Assembly (NCBI RefSeq): GCF_029946515.1
Contig: NZ_JARZHH010000017.1
Span: 115,671 to 179,670 of the forward strand
Length of the DNA stretch: 64,000 nucleotides
Reading direction: 5' to 3'
DNA from: Polyangium sp. 6x1
Lineage (GTDB): Bacteria > Myxococcota_A > Polyangia > Polyangiales > Polyangiaceae
This document shows positions 33,321-42,360 of this stretch, piece after piece. Under the pieces are notes generated by a model, which saw only the letters and a list, made by a program, of their open reading frames with translations, was not told the origin of the DNA and did not search any database. Made by a program: the position numbers and the translations under genes. Numbering within the stretch: position 1 is the first letter of the stretch; each line of letters starts with the position of its first letter.

Positions 33321-35066
33321 ATGGATGTCGTGTCGTTTTGCGCCCTGCGCGCCTCGTTGTTCCCCTGGCAGCCGCGTCAGGGCGCGCACGCGCTCACGGT
33401 GATCTGCAAGGCGACCTTCGAGCTCGCGCCCGGCGAATCGCCGCTCGCCGCGAGGCGAGAGGCGGTCTGGGACACGAAGAGCCCCGCGAGCGACATGGCC
33501 CCGTTCAAGCGAAGGGCCGATGTGCTCGTGCTCGGGCGCGCTCATCCGTCGAAGTCGCCCACGCCCGCCGTGTTCGTCGCGCAGCTCGGCGTGGGGACCT
33601 TGCAGAAGTCCATCGAGGTTCGCGCGGATCGCGGCTGGGCCGCGGAGGGCTTCGGCCCCGTCGCGCCGACGTCGCCTGCGCGTCTTTCGCTCCTCGGGCA
33701 GCACGCGGCGAGCTGGGATCCGCGCACCTGGAACACGAAGCCGCTGCCCGAGGATGTGGACGGCGCGTACTTCAACCTCGCCCCCGCCGATCAGCAGCTC
33801 GCGAACCTCGCGGGGGACGAGCCGATCGTGCTCGTGAACCTGCACCCGTCGTATCCTCACCTCGAAACGAAGCTCGCCCGTGTCGTCCCGCGCGTGAACG
33901 TGCGACGCACGGGGGCGCCGGCGCAGGAGGTGCGGCTCCGCTGTGACACGTTGATCCTCGATACGGACCGGCAGATCGCGATGCTGGTGTGGCGCGGCGT
34001 GGTGCTGCTCGCGCATGCGGCGGAGGGAGGGCTCGTCTCGGTCAACATGACGGGCGCGGAGGGGGCGGCCGGCATCGACGTGGACACGACGCTGACGCTC
34101 GTGACGCCGGAGGGAAAAACCGCGCCGCAGGCGCCGCCGGTGCTCCCGTTCGTCGCGGGAGGACCCGGCGCGCCGAGCATCGCGATCCACGACGACGTCA
34201 CGCGCCCTTTGCCTCCGTCGAGGGACGAGGACGAGGGATCGGGCCCGAGGACGTTGACCCACGTCCCCGCCCTGGCGGCGTCGAAGCCGGCGACGCCGTT
34301 CGAGCCGGCGAAGCGCCCGACGCAGGTGGAAGCGGATACGGAGGAGCCCGACACGAAGCCGTTCGACGTCCCTGCGAAGCAAGAGCGCGTGGAGGCGCGG
34401 ACGAACGTGCCACCGATGCCGTTCGAGGTGCCCCGGCCGGCGCTCCTGGGCATCGCGGCGAAGATCGAGGCAGCGCCGACGACGGCGCGCGCCGTGGAGA
34501 AACCCGCGATGCTCGGGCCCCTCGCGGCCCCCGACAAACCGTCCGCGGAGGCCCCCGTCGCGGCCGCGGCGGCCAGCATCGAGCCCGCGCCGACCACGGA
34601 GCCGGCGGGCAAGCTGAACACGGCGCAGGAGGAGCCCGAGGCGCCGATCGAGCTCACGATCGAGCAGACCGCGGCCATCGCCGCCGAGCTTGCCGAAGGG
34701 AAGCAGGATCGCGCGAAGGTGCTCGATGCGCACGCGCTGCGCGAGCGCTCCTGGCGAAAGAACGAGCGGCGCTGGGCCGACGCGATCGACGCGGAGTCGG
34801 CGCGCGGGACGCACAAGCTGCGCGACGCCTACGACGCGGCGTACGTGGCGAAGGTGGAGTCCTTCCGCGGACCGATCACGCTGGAGGCATTCACGCGCCT
34901 GCTCGTGGCGCTCGAGCGCGGCAAGACGAACGAAGTGCTCGACGCGTTGCGGATCCAGCGCCCCGCGCTCATGCCGATCGTGCGGCTGTGGACGCGGAAG
35001 GTGGCGACGGACATGAAGCTCGGGGATGCGGCGAACGACGCGCTCCGTGCGGCGCGGCGGGCGTGA
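33321..35066 (+). CDS. DUF2169 domain protein with long C-terminal extension
   Basis: A 581-residue protein. Residues 1-290 match DUF2169: VICKATFELAPG, DMAPFKRRADVLVLGRAHP, QLGVGTLQKSIEVRADR, FGPVAPTSPARL, YFNLAPADQQLANLAGDE and later LRCDTLILDTDRQIAMLVWRG. Residues about 300-440 are a Pro/Ala-rich low-complexity linker, and the last 140 residues are helical (RSWRKNERRWADAIDAES). DUF2169 proteins are encoded beside vgrG and PAAR/RHS effectors, and an adaptor or loading role is inferred from that context. It sits 7 kb from the vgrG-RHS operon, facing it. Confidence 0.8.
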   Translation: MDVVSFCALRASLFPWQPRQGAHALTVICKATFELAPGESPLAARREAVWDTKSPASDMAPFKRRADVLVLGRAHPSKSPTPAVFVAQLGVGTLQKSIEVRADRGWAAEGFGPVAPTSPARLSLLGQHAASWDPRTWNTKPLPEDVDGAYFNLAPADQQLANLAGDEPIVLVNLHPSYPHLETKLARVVPRVNVRRTGAPAQEVRLRCDTLILDTDRQIAMLVWRGVVLLAHAAEGGLVSVNMTGAEGAAGIDVDTTLTLVTPEGKTAPQAPPVLPFVAGGPGAPSIAIHDDVTRPLPPSRDEDEGSGPRTLTHVPALAASKPATPFEPAKRPTQVEADTEEPDTKPFDVPAKQERVEARTNVPPMPFEVPRPALLGIAAKIEAAPTTARAVEKPAMLGPLAAPDKPSAEAPVAAAAASIEPAPTTEPAGKLNTAQEEPEAPIELTIEQTAAIAAELAEGKQDRAKVLDAHALRERSWRKNERRWADAIDAESARGTHKLRDAYDAAYVAKVESFRGPITLEAFTRLLVALERGKTNEVLDALRIQRPALMPIVRLWTRKVATDMKLGDAANDALRAARRA

Positions 35067-35074
35067 GGCGCGCG

Positions 35075-35683
35075 TCAGGGCTCCGGGATGCGGAGCGGGC
35101 CGAGGCCGGGGACGCCGATCTCGTGGGTCCGCTCCGTCGCGGCGGCGAGCCTCTTGGCTTGCCGCGCGTGGTGTTCTTCCCAGGTGAGGGGCATGGGCGG
35201 ATCGTCCGAGTTGAGCCGCACGCGCTCGCCGGTGATGGCCACGTCATCGTTCGCCTTGATGACCACGCCGCCGGGCGCGGCCTCGACGCTCACCTCGCGG
35301 GCGCGCTCGATGGAGGCCTTGCCGACCTCGCGGATCGCGCTCCCGCGCGTGCGTTCGTGCAGGCTCCCGCCGACGTCGAGCGTGGCGTCGCCGGAGGTCT
35401 GGATCGCGAGCGTCTCGCTCTTCAGGGCGAGGTGCTTCTGGGCGGCGATCTCCAGCGAGACCGCGGAGAGCGAGAGGACGGGTCCCGCGTCGGTGAGGCG
35501 GAGCGAGAGGACGAGGTTTCCGTCGGCGCTGCGGACCTGAATGTGTTCTTCACGGCCCGTCTCCTCGATTTCGATCGATCGTCCGGAGGCGAGCCCGATC
35601 GTGCGCGCCGGCGCGGCGAGTGTTTCGCCCCGCGCGGGCGCGAGGGCCGCGGCGGGAGCGGGGGTTTCGGCGTCGTCCTTCAC
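35075..35683 (-). CDS. VgrG-tail-like / DUF3540-like protein, T6SS-associated
   Basis: A 202-residue protein from GTG 35683, the only start before the Pro/Ala-rich N-terminus; no strong ribosome site. Residues 40-150 are short alternating beta strands typical of gp5/VgrG triple-stranded beta-helix tails (SIEIEETGREEHIQVRSADG, LSLSAVSLEIAAQKHLALKS, ETLAIQTSGDATLDVGGSL). The C-terminus is helical (EEHHARQAKRLAAATERTHE). DUF3540-type proteins in DUF2169 clusters have similar repeats, so it may be a spike-associated component. It is flanked by DUF2169 genes on both sides, convergent with one and divergent from the other. Confidence 0.55.
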   Translation of the reverse strand: MKDDAETPAPAAALAPARGETLAAPARTIGLASGRSIEIEETGREEHIQVRSADGNLVLSLRLTDAGPVLSLSAVSLEIAAQKHLALKSETLAIQTSGDATLDVGGSLHERTRGSAIREVGKASIERAREVSVEAAPGGVVIKANDDVAITGERVRLNSDDPPMPLTWEEHHARQAKRLAAATERTHEIGVPGLGPLRIPEP

Positions 35684-35718
35684 GGGGACATGATAACCGA
35701 GTTCGGGGAGCGGGTGGC

Positions 35719-36849
35719 ATGACCAGCGCGCAGGCGGTCGCGAACGCGAAGAGCACGGACGGCAAGGTGTGGCTCGTGTGCGTGGCGAAACGGGCGTATT
35801 CGTTCGCCGGGGGCAAGCTCCGGCTCGCGGACGTGGAGGTGCCGGTGCGCCGGGAGCCGGACCTCGAGGTGGGCGACGACGGCCGCATGCGCGGGCTCCG
35901 GGACGATATGGACCTCTTCCCGCCGAAGGTCGCGACCGACGTGATCGTGACGGGGCGGGCGTATGCGCCGGGCGGCAAGGCGCGCGAGGCGACGGTGAAG
36001 GTGGCGGTCGGGAAAAACGCGCGCGTGCTCCGGGTGCTCGGGGAGCGGCGGGCGGAGGTCTCGATCGACGGAGTGGTGCGGTTCTCGGATCCGGCGCCCT
36101 TCGAGAGCGTGCCGCTCGCGTGGGATCTCGCGTATGGCGGGTACGACGCGTACGCGCACGACGAGCTCTGCCCTCCGAAGCGGCGGAACGGGCGGAGGAT
36201 CGAGCCTTCACCGCGGCAGGAGGGGGTCTTCGCGTATCCGCGGAACAAGGTGGGGCGGGCTTATTTCATCGACGTGGACCGGGATCGGGCGGACGGGGCG
36301 TTGCTCCCGCAGATCGAGGATCCCGGCGATCCCTTGACGCCGTCGCGGTTTTTTGTGCCACACTGGAAGAAGTGGCTGGATCAGCCGATGCCTGCGGGGA
36401 TCGGGTGGGTGCCGCACACGTGGTATCCGCGCATGATGCGGCTCATGGGTGGGTTTCTGGAGCACGATCCGGCGACGAAGCCGATCCGGGAGATGCAATT
36501 CGCGGACGGCGAGGATCTCGCGGGTCCGTTCCGGAAAAACGAGGTCCTTCCACGTGGGCTGCAGGGGGCGGCGCCGGGGATGGCGGTGGAGCGATTGCGG
36601 GGGGACGAGGTGGTGATTTTGCAGGGGCTCGCCTCCGGGGAAGGGGAGACGAGGTTTCCATTGCCGGGGGAGAGGCCGCGGATCGAGGTGAGGCCGCCGG
36701 GGAGCCCGAAGGTGTTCACGCCGGAGGCGGTGCTACAGACCGTGCGGGTGGACGCGGAGGCGCGGCGGGTGGTGATGACGTGGGCGGGGGTGGTGCGGGT
36801 GATGGCCCCTGTCGATCCGCAGGCGACGACGCTCCGCGTCAATTGGTGA
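35719..36849 (+). CDS. DUF2169 domain protein
   Basis: A 376-residue protein from ATG 35719 (MTSAQAVANAKSTDGKVW). DUF2169 features are CVAKRAYSFAGGKLRLAD, DLFPPKVATDVIVTGRAYAPGG, TVKVAVGKNARVLRVLGER, SVPLAWDLAYGGYD, ERLRGDEVVILQGLAS and VLQTVRVDAEARRVVMTWAG. No signal peptide. It is a full-length stand-alone member, unlike the extended copy at 33321. It converges on the Im-like immunity gene and is inferred to act as an adaptor for a type VI effector. Confidence 0.82.
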   Translation: MTSAQAVANAKSTDGKVWLVCVAKRAYSFAGGKLRLADVEVPVRREPDLEVGDDGRMRGLRDDMDLFPPKVATDVIVTGRAYAPGGKAREATVKVAVGKNARVLRVLGERRAEVSIDGVVRFSDPAPFESVPLAWDLAYGGYDAYAHDELCPPKRRNGRRIEPSPRQEGVFAYPRNKVGRAYFIDVDRDRADGALLPQIEDPGDPLTPSRFFVPHWKKWLDQPMPAGIGWVPHTWYPRMMRLMGGFLEHDPATKPIREMQFADGEDLAGPFRKNEVLPRGLQGAAPGMAVERLRGDEVVILQGLASGEGETRFPLPGERPRIEVRPPGSPKVFTPEAVLQTVRVDAEARRVVMTWAGVVRVMAPVDPQATTLRVNW

Positions 36850-36873
36850 TCCGACAGGACCGAGCCATGGTGA

Positions 36874-37104
36874 CTACTCGCTTGGGCCGCGAAGGGGGAT
36901 GGCTGCCCTCGACAAGGCCTGGTCCACGATTTCCTCGTCTGTCAATGGCGGCTCATGCCAGTAAATGAGATCGGTCACTGCCGGATTCCCTGTCTTGGCC
37001 TGGAGCTCGCGAATATAGGCGTCCAGCTCTTGCTCCGTGCCACGCGCGGACCGGATCTTGTTGACCAGCTCGAGCAACCGTGTCCTGTCGGGTCCCTGAT
37101 TCAT
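36874..37104 (-). CDS. Colicin/pyocin DNase immunity protein (Im family)
   Basis: A 76-residue protein from ATG 37104, with GGAG six bases upstream. It follows the Im7/Im9 pattern: LLELVNKIRSARGTEQELD aligns with the first helices of Im9, and NPAVTDLIYWHEPP aligns with the conserved toxin-binding turn HPSGSDLIYYPKEG, keeping the Asp (45) and Tyr (48) that contact DNase toxins; the second Tyr is Trp here. EEIVDQALSRAA matches the last helix. It is slightly shorter than Im9 (86). It begins 31 bases after the RHS-DNase stop on the same strand, as expected for a cognate antidote that binds and blocks the nuclease. Confidence 0.85.
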   Translation of the reverse strand: MNQGPDRTRLLELVNKIRSARGTEQELDAYIRELQAKTGNPAVTDLIYWHEPPLTDEEIVDQALSRAAIPLRGPSE

Positions 37105-37135
37105 TGCAGCTCCGCGGTGCATCTTCGTAGCTTCA

Positions 37136-40100
37136 TCAGAAGTGATACGACGGATCGAGTATCGTTTGATGGAACTGTGGTGTGACGACCGTGAGGTTCG
37201 CCATGTCGTAGACAGCTCCGCCGTGCTGTATCGGCGTGTTGTGGTGCAGAATGTACGACATGTGTCCACCGTATTGCTGTGACGAGTGTGCGATTGGCGC
37301 GAGGCCTTGCGTCATGCGTGTCTGGTTCGCGGCGTTGAACACGGACGATGCCTGGGGGTCGGCCGCCATCTCCTTCCAGAACGCTTCGCGAAAATCGTCG
37401 AAGGTGTTGAATTGGCGGCCGTTCAGCTTGTCAGCCACGGATTGGGGGATTCTCCCTGCATTGCCATGCGATCCCCTCAGCCAGTTGCTGGCATCCGGAT
37501 GATTGTTTCCTGCCGTGGCAACGCCTGGCGAGTTTCGACAATCCAGACCGAACGGGTCGACGTCGACGATCGGATTTCCGCAGAACGCAAAGACATCGGA
37601 GCCACCCAGAAGCCCCAACGGATCCGGGCTGCACCACCTGCCTGTCGACGCGTCGAAGTACCGGAACCTCGTACAACAAAGCCCCGTCTCCTCGTCCGCG
37701 TATTGCCCGAGGAGCCGGAACGGCGACTCCACGGCTCGACCCGTCCGCCCCGGCGCCGCGTACGTCTCCGTGACGCGCCCCCACGCCGAATGCGTCGCCG
37801 ACCACGCGACCCGCCCCTCCCGGTCGATCAGCTCCTTCGGCACCCCCACCTGATCGACGACGTAACTGAACACCTCGCCCCGCTCCGCCTGGAGCAGCGG
37901 CAAGAACGTGCCCGGCGCATGGACGAAGGAGCGCCGGCCGTACCGCGTGTCCACGTCGCTCGCGACGACGTCCCCGTCCCACACGAAATCGACGGCATGA
38001 CGAAGGTCGCCGTATTCATCACGGAGCTCCTTGCGTACCCGCCGGCCGAACGCGTCATAGGTGAAGCGCAGGCGCTCGCCCGACGGCAGAGCGACCTCGC
38101 GCAGTCGATCCCGCGCATCCCAGCCGTACCTGGTCCGCTGGCCCGTCTCCTCCTTCGAGATCCGCCGCCCCCGCCGATCGTACGTGTATTTCGTGCGATC
38201 CGCGCGGAGCAGCAAGTTTCCCTTGCCAATCTCCCACGCCTCGCCCTCGTCTGCCTGCGCCGCGCCCGTGTCGAGCCCGTCGAGCATCTTCTGGATCGAG
38301 CCCGCCGGATCGTACGCGAACACCTCACGATGGTCGCCCCGCTGCGCCGAGAGAATCTGCCCGACCGGATCGTATCGGTACGCCGTGGCGCCCCACCGCG
38401 CATCCTCGACGATCTTGGCCCGTCCGAGCGCGTCGTATTGCCAGAGCCGCTGCACCACCGCCTGCGGCACCCCGCCGCCAGGCCGCCGTGCCTCGACGCG
38501 TTGCTCGATGATCCGATCCATCGAGTCGTATTCGCTCCGGATCGAATACCGCCCCGCGCCGTCCCGTCGCGCCGTCTCCCGCCCGAGCATGTCGCGATCG
38601 AACGTGAGCTCGTGACCGTCGTGCGAAACGCCGGCGAGGGCCCCGAACGTATCGTATCGATACCGCGTCGTCGCGCCCTCCGGCATCACGCGCGCCGTCC
38701 TGCGGCCACGCGCGTCGAGCTCGTACCGGATCCGCTTCCCGTCCTGGATCTCGGCCACGACGCGGCCGAAGCGATCCCGCTCGAACGCCGTGACGACCCG
38801 CTCTCCGTCCTGCTCCACGACCGCGCCGAGGAGTCGGCCGAGGTGATCTCGTTCGAACGTGATCGGCCCATCCGTCGAGCCTTCGCGCAGCACGTTGCCG
38901 AGCCGGTCGTATTCAAATGCGCGATGGCTTCGATCGGGATACTCGATCCGGTCGAGCCTCCCGGCCTTCGAGAAGGCGTACTTCAGCACCCGCCCGTCGA
39001 ACGTGGCCTCCTCGACGACCCTCCCTGCCGCGTCGTAAACGAATTCGTACCTCTCGTCCCGCGGATTCTCGATACAGCGGAGCTTCTCCTGCGCCGAATA
39101 CTTGAACCGCCAGGTCCGCCCGTCGGGCTGCACGAGCTTCGTGAGCACGCCCGTCCCGCCGTACTCCATCCGCGTGACCTGCCCCGACGCGTCCACCACG
39201 CGGATCGGATTGCCCAGCGGATCGTACGCCGATTGCGTGATCGTGCCGTCTGGCCTCTGCACGGACAGCGGTTGCCCCAGGCGATCGTACGCCACCGCCG
39301 TGAAGCGCCCGAGGGCGTCGGCTCGTCGCACGGGCCGGCCCAGAACGTCGTGCTCGTACGTCGTCCGGGCGCCACGCGCGTCGACCTCGGCCACGACGTT
39401 GTGCTGGGCGTCGTGCGTGACCTCGACGAGGATCCCCTCGTCCCCGCTCACGCAGGTGAGGCGCCCCTTTCCGTCGTACGCGAACGAATACCGGACCCCT
39501 GTCGGATACTCGACCCGCTGCAGCGCGCCGAACCCGTCCCGCGAAAACCGCGTCGTCCCCTCGTCCGGACCGACCCGCAACACCGGAAGGTCATCGTCGT
39601 ACTCCCACCGGGTCATGTTCCCCGCGGGATCGACCTCCTCGACCTTGTTCCCCCGCGCATCGTACCGGTACCGCGTCGCTTCGCTGGCGCCGTTCGTCTT
39701 GCCGATTAGGTAATTGTCCGCATCGTATTCACAGGTCCGGATCAGGATCCCATCCGGCGTCTCCTCCCGGACGACGAGCCCCGACTCGTTCCAGTGAAGG
39801 ATCCTCGGCTCCTCGTTCCCCTCGACCTTTGTGATGCGTTTTTCCAGGTCGTACGTGAGGACCAGCGTGTGCAGACCGTCGTCCCCCCACGTCTTCTTGC
39901 AGCGCCCCGTCTCCGGATCGTACGCATAATGAAAATTCACGCCGTTCTTCAGCGTGGTCTTCACCATCCGGTGATCCTCGTCGTACGCGTAACGCTCCGT
40001 CTGCCCGAGCGCGTCCGTCACGCTCTCGAGCTCCCCCATCTTCGCGTAGGTGTAATCGACCCACTGCTCGAAGGAATCACCGACCCAGACCTCGAGCCGC

Positions 40101-41344
40101 GCGATACGCCCGCCGTGCGTCGTCTTCAGGCGCACCTCGCGGCCCGCCGTATCGATCACCCGGCGCAGGCGACCGTTCGTGTATTCGAGCACGATGGAAT
40201 TGCCGTACGCGTCCCGGATCGAGCGGAGAAGCGCCTTTCCGCCCGGCGCCTCGGGCGCGAAATGCCGCACGAGCCGCGTCTTGTGGCTCGTCACCTCGAA
40301 CGCCCCGCCTTCGAGCGCCCGCAAGGTCAACCGATCCATCCGGTGGAACGCGCTCTCCCCCACGCGGAGCGCGCGGAAGTACACGTCGCGGCCCTCCTCG
40401 CTGCGCAGCGAGAGCAGCCCGTCGTCCGTACGCTCGATCCATTGCTCGAAATCGTGCGCCCACCCGCCGCGGCCGAGCGAGGTTCGCGCAAGCGCGCGTT
40501 TCGACGAGTAGTGCCTCTTCCACTCGAACGGAATGGCCCCGGGCAGGACCAGATCGACTTTTCGATCGACGACGTCCCCGCTCGTCAGGTCGACCGGATG
40601 CCCGCCCTCGCACCGCACTTCGTCGCAAAGATCCGAGGCCTGCCCGTCCGCACCTTTCGCCGCGCTCTCCGCAGCTTCCCCGGCCACCTCGTCGCTTTGC
40701 TTGGCCGCGGATTCGAGCCCCTCGCCGAGCACCTCGTCCGCGTTCTTCGCCGCCCCCTCCACCGCCTCGTCCGCCTTCTTGAAGAACGGGGCAATGAGAT
40801 CGTCGCCGAGCTTCTTGAGCGCCGCGCCGCCGAGGTTCATGACGACCTCGAACGCGAGGTCGATCACGAGGTCGACCGCGAGCGAAACCGCGCCCATGAG
40901 GAAATCCATCACCGTGGGCGTCGTCTGGACCGTGCCCGGGTCCTCCACGAGGGACGTCGGCCATTTGCCGTACTCCCAGCAATCGGCGTTGAGCGACATC
41001 GCCCCGCCGATCACGCAGCACGTCGCCTGCTCCCCGCAGATCTGGACGGCGCCCCGCGGCAGCCAGCATTTGTGCGAGCCGAAGAGGATGTGTAGCGGCG
41101 TCATCAGATCGAGCGGGCTCGGGAAAATGCCGATGTGCGGCCACAATTTCGAGGGCTCGTGCCCGTGCGTCACCGACGGCACGCCGTTGAACATCACCGT
41201 CGGCTTCTGCTTGTCGCCCATCGAGAGCGGGTGCAGGAGGTTCAGCTTGAAGAACCACATCGGCACGAACGGCCAATGGATCCCGTTGTGCCCATCGATC
41301 CCGACGAGCAGCCATCCCGCGTCCGTGTGGAAGTTGTTCGCCAT
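37136..41344 (-). CDS. PAAR-like/RHS polymorphic toxin with C-terminal colicin E-type HNH DNase
   Basis: A 1402-residue effector. N-terminus to about 165: PAAR-like spike-tip domain (NGVPSVTHGHEP, GSHKCWLPRGAVQICGEQA). About 145-175: hydrophobic helix pair (MDFLMGAVSLAVDLVIDL), then an Ala/Glu-rich helical linker. About 250-1270: DUF6531 and some 25 RHS/YD repeats, closing with the core motif SPDPLGLLGG...VDVDPFGLDC, whose two DPxGL sites mark self-cleavage. Residues 1271-1402 align along their whole length with the colicin E9 DNase: the RNSPG start, the VADKLNGRQF and TFDDFREAFWKEM helices, and HH (1367-1368), GGAVYDMANL and TPQFH (1392) of the HNH motif. The shell should encapsulate the nuclease for type VI delivery. 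Stop and immunity start are 31 bases apart. Confidence 0.92.
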   Translation of the reverse strand: MANNFHTDAGWLLVGIDGHNGIHWPFVPMWFFKLNLLHPLSMGDKQKPTVMFNGVPSVTHGHEPSKLWPHIGIFPSPLDLMTPLHILFGSHKCWLPRGAVQICGEQATCCVIGGAMSLNADCWEYGKWPTSLVEDPGTVQTTPTVMDFLMGAVSLAVDLVIDLAFEVVMNLGGAALKKLGDDLIAPFFKKADEAVEGAAKNADEVLGEGLESAAKQSDEVAGEAAESAAKGADGQASDLCDEVRCEGGHPVDLTSGDVVDRKVDLVLPGAIPFEWKRHYSSKRALARTSLGRGGWAHDFEQWIERTDDGLLSLRSEEGRDVYFRALRVGESAFHRMDRLTLRALEGGAFEVTSHKTRLVRHFAPEAPGGKALLRSIRDAYGNSIVLEYTNGRLRRVIDTAGREVRLKTTHGGRIARLEVWVGDSFEQWVDYTYAKMGELESVTDALGQTERYAYDEDHRMVKTTLKNGVNFHYAYDPETGRCKKTWGDDGLHTLVLTYDLEKRITKVEGNEEPRILHWNESGLVVREETPDGILIRTCEYDADNYLIGKTNGASEATRYRYDARGNKVEEVDPAGNMTRWEYDDDLPVLRVGPDEGTTRFSRDGFGALQRVEYPTGVRYSFAYDGKGRLTCVSGDEGILVEVTHDAQHNVVAEVDARGARTTYEHDVLGRPVRRADALGRFTAVAYDRLGQPLSVQRPDGTITQSAYDPLGNPIRVVDASGQVTRMEYGGTGVLTKLVQPDGRTWRFKYSAQEKLRCIENPRDERYEFVYDAAGRVVEEATFDGRVLKYAFSKAGRLDRIEYPDRSHRAFEYDRLGNVLREGSTDGPITFERDHLGRLLGAVVEQDGERVVTAFERDRFGRVVAEIQDGKRIRYELDARGRRTARVMPEGATTRYRYDTFGALAGVSHDGHELTFDRDMLGRETARRDGAGRYSIRSEYDSMDRIIEQRVEARRPGGGVPQAVVQRLWQYDALGRAKIVEDARWGATAYRYDPVGQILSAQRGDHREVFAYDPAGSIQKMLDGLDTGAAQADEGEAWEIGKGNLLLRADRTKYTYDRRGRRISKEETGQRTRYGWDARDRLREVALPSGERLRFTYDAFGRRVRKELRDEYGDLRHAVDFVWDGDVVASDVDTRYGRRSFVHAPGTFLPLLQAERGEVFSYVVDQVGVPKELIDREGRVAWSATHSAWGRVTETYAAPGRTGRAVESPFRLLGQYADEETGLCCTRFRYFDASTGRWCSPDPLGLLGGSDVFAFCGNPIVDVDPFGLDCRNSPGVATAGNNHPDASNWLRGSHGNAGRIPQSVADKLNGRQFNTFDDFREAFWKEMAADPQASSVFNAANQTRMTQGLAPIAHSSQQYGGHMSYILHHNTPIQHGGAVYDMANLTVVTPQFHQTILDPSYHF

Positions 41345-41350
41345 GGCCGC

Positions 41351-42352
41351 TCATGCCTCCGGGAAAAATTCGCTCGGCAAGAGCGCCGCTCGCCGCTCCT
41401 CGAATTGCACGAGGCCATAGGTCGCCTTTGCGCGGAACACGAATCGCGCTTCACACGCCTCGGCGTCGATGTCGACGGCGTCGAGCCGCGGCACGATCGT
41501 CTCGCGCGTGCCCCCGACCGACATCGCGATCACGACCGGCGATCGCGGCACCACGAACGAAAGCACAGAGCCCCCGGGCCGCATCCCCGCGAGCACGATC
41601 TCGGTCCCCGCGCCGATGGTGTCGAACGTCATTCGCGGCGCCGCGCGGCTGCCGAGCTTGCGAACGCCCGTCATGTCGAGCTCTTGCCCCTTCATCACGT
41701 GCTTCGCCCGCATGCCGCCCCAGAGCGGATAGGGCGCGAAGCAGACGGGCTCGGGGTGATCGTCCCAGAGGCGCACGAGCGCCGCGGGATCTTCGAGCTG
41801 CGGGAGCGGCTGATTCTCGGCGCGCGCCTCGTCCGTGGAGAACCCCTTGCCGTCGAAGTTCAGCGGATATCCCGCCTCGTGCTCCGGGACAAACGCCTCC
41901 TCCCCGTCCATCTCCACCACCGCCGCGGGCACCTTCGAAACGCCGCCGTACGCATTCTCCCAGCTCATGGCCACTCGCTCGAACGGGATCGGCGAGCTCG
42001 GCGTGAGCCCCCCGAGCGCCCCCCGCTGCCAGACCCGCGTCCCGAACACCTGAATGTGCTGGTCCGACGAACCAACACGCAACGACGCCGTGGCCTCCCG
42101 CGCGCGATCGCCCCGGCGCGGATACACGAAGCCCGTCGCGCACACGGAGGCGACCTCCTTCGAAAACATGGCGTCGTTCGGGACCTTCGAACGCGCGTCG
42201 AGCGCGAGAGGCCGTTGCCCGGGGACGAGCGCGAGCCCGCCCGGCGCGATCCGGTACGTGATCGCGCAGAGGAACAGCGCCGTGATCCGATCGTCCTCCT
42301 CGCCGTTCGGAACCATCGCCGCCGGGAGCGGGGTCTCGTTGACGAATTTCAT
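41351..42352 (-). CDS. DUF2169 domain protein in the vgrG-RHS operon
   Basis: A 333-residue protein starting MKFVNETPLPAAMVPN, the classic DUF2169 opening (KFVNxTPxxA). Further family motifs are FLCAITYRIAPGG, QHIQVFGTRVWQRG, FERVAMSWENAYGG and PLPQLEDPAALVRLWDD, and the C-terminal half is beta-rich. It lies eight bases after vgrG and six bases before the RHS gene, so the three are surely one transcript. The context suggests it helps dock the PAAR-like RHS protein on VgrG. Confidence 0.88.
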   Translation of the reverse strand: MKFVNETPLPAAMVPNGEEDDRITALFLCAITYRIAPGGLALVPGQRPLALDARSKVPNDAMFSKEVASVCATGFVYPRRGDRAREATASLRVGSSDQHIQVFGTRVWQRGALGGLTPSSPIPFERVAMSWENAYGGVSKVPAAVVEMDGEEAFVPEHEAGYPLNFDGKGFSTDEARAENQPLPQLEDPAALVRLWDDHPEPVCFAPYPLWGGMRAKHVMKGQELDMTGVRKLGSRAAPRMTFDTIGAGTEIVLAGMRPGGSVLSFVVPRSPVVIAMSVGGTRETIVPRLDAVDIDAEACEARFVFRAKATYGLVQFEERRAALLPSEFFPEA

Positions 42353-42360
42353 GCGCGCGC

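Noticed and set aside
36850..37135. Attachment site or IS end near the toxin-immunity end
   Set aside because: No terminal inverted repeats, integrase or duplicated flank was seen; the composition change fits recombination within the RHS gene.
37286..39709. An 807-codon plus-strand frame opposite the RHS gene
   Set aside because: Periodic Arg/Pro-rich pattern mirrors the RHS repeats on the other strand; not a gene.
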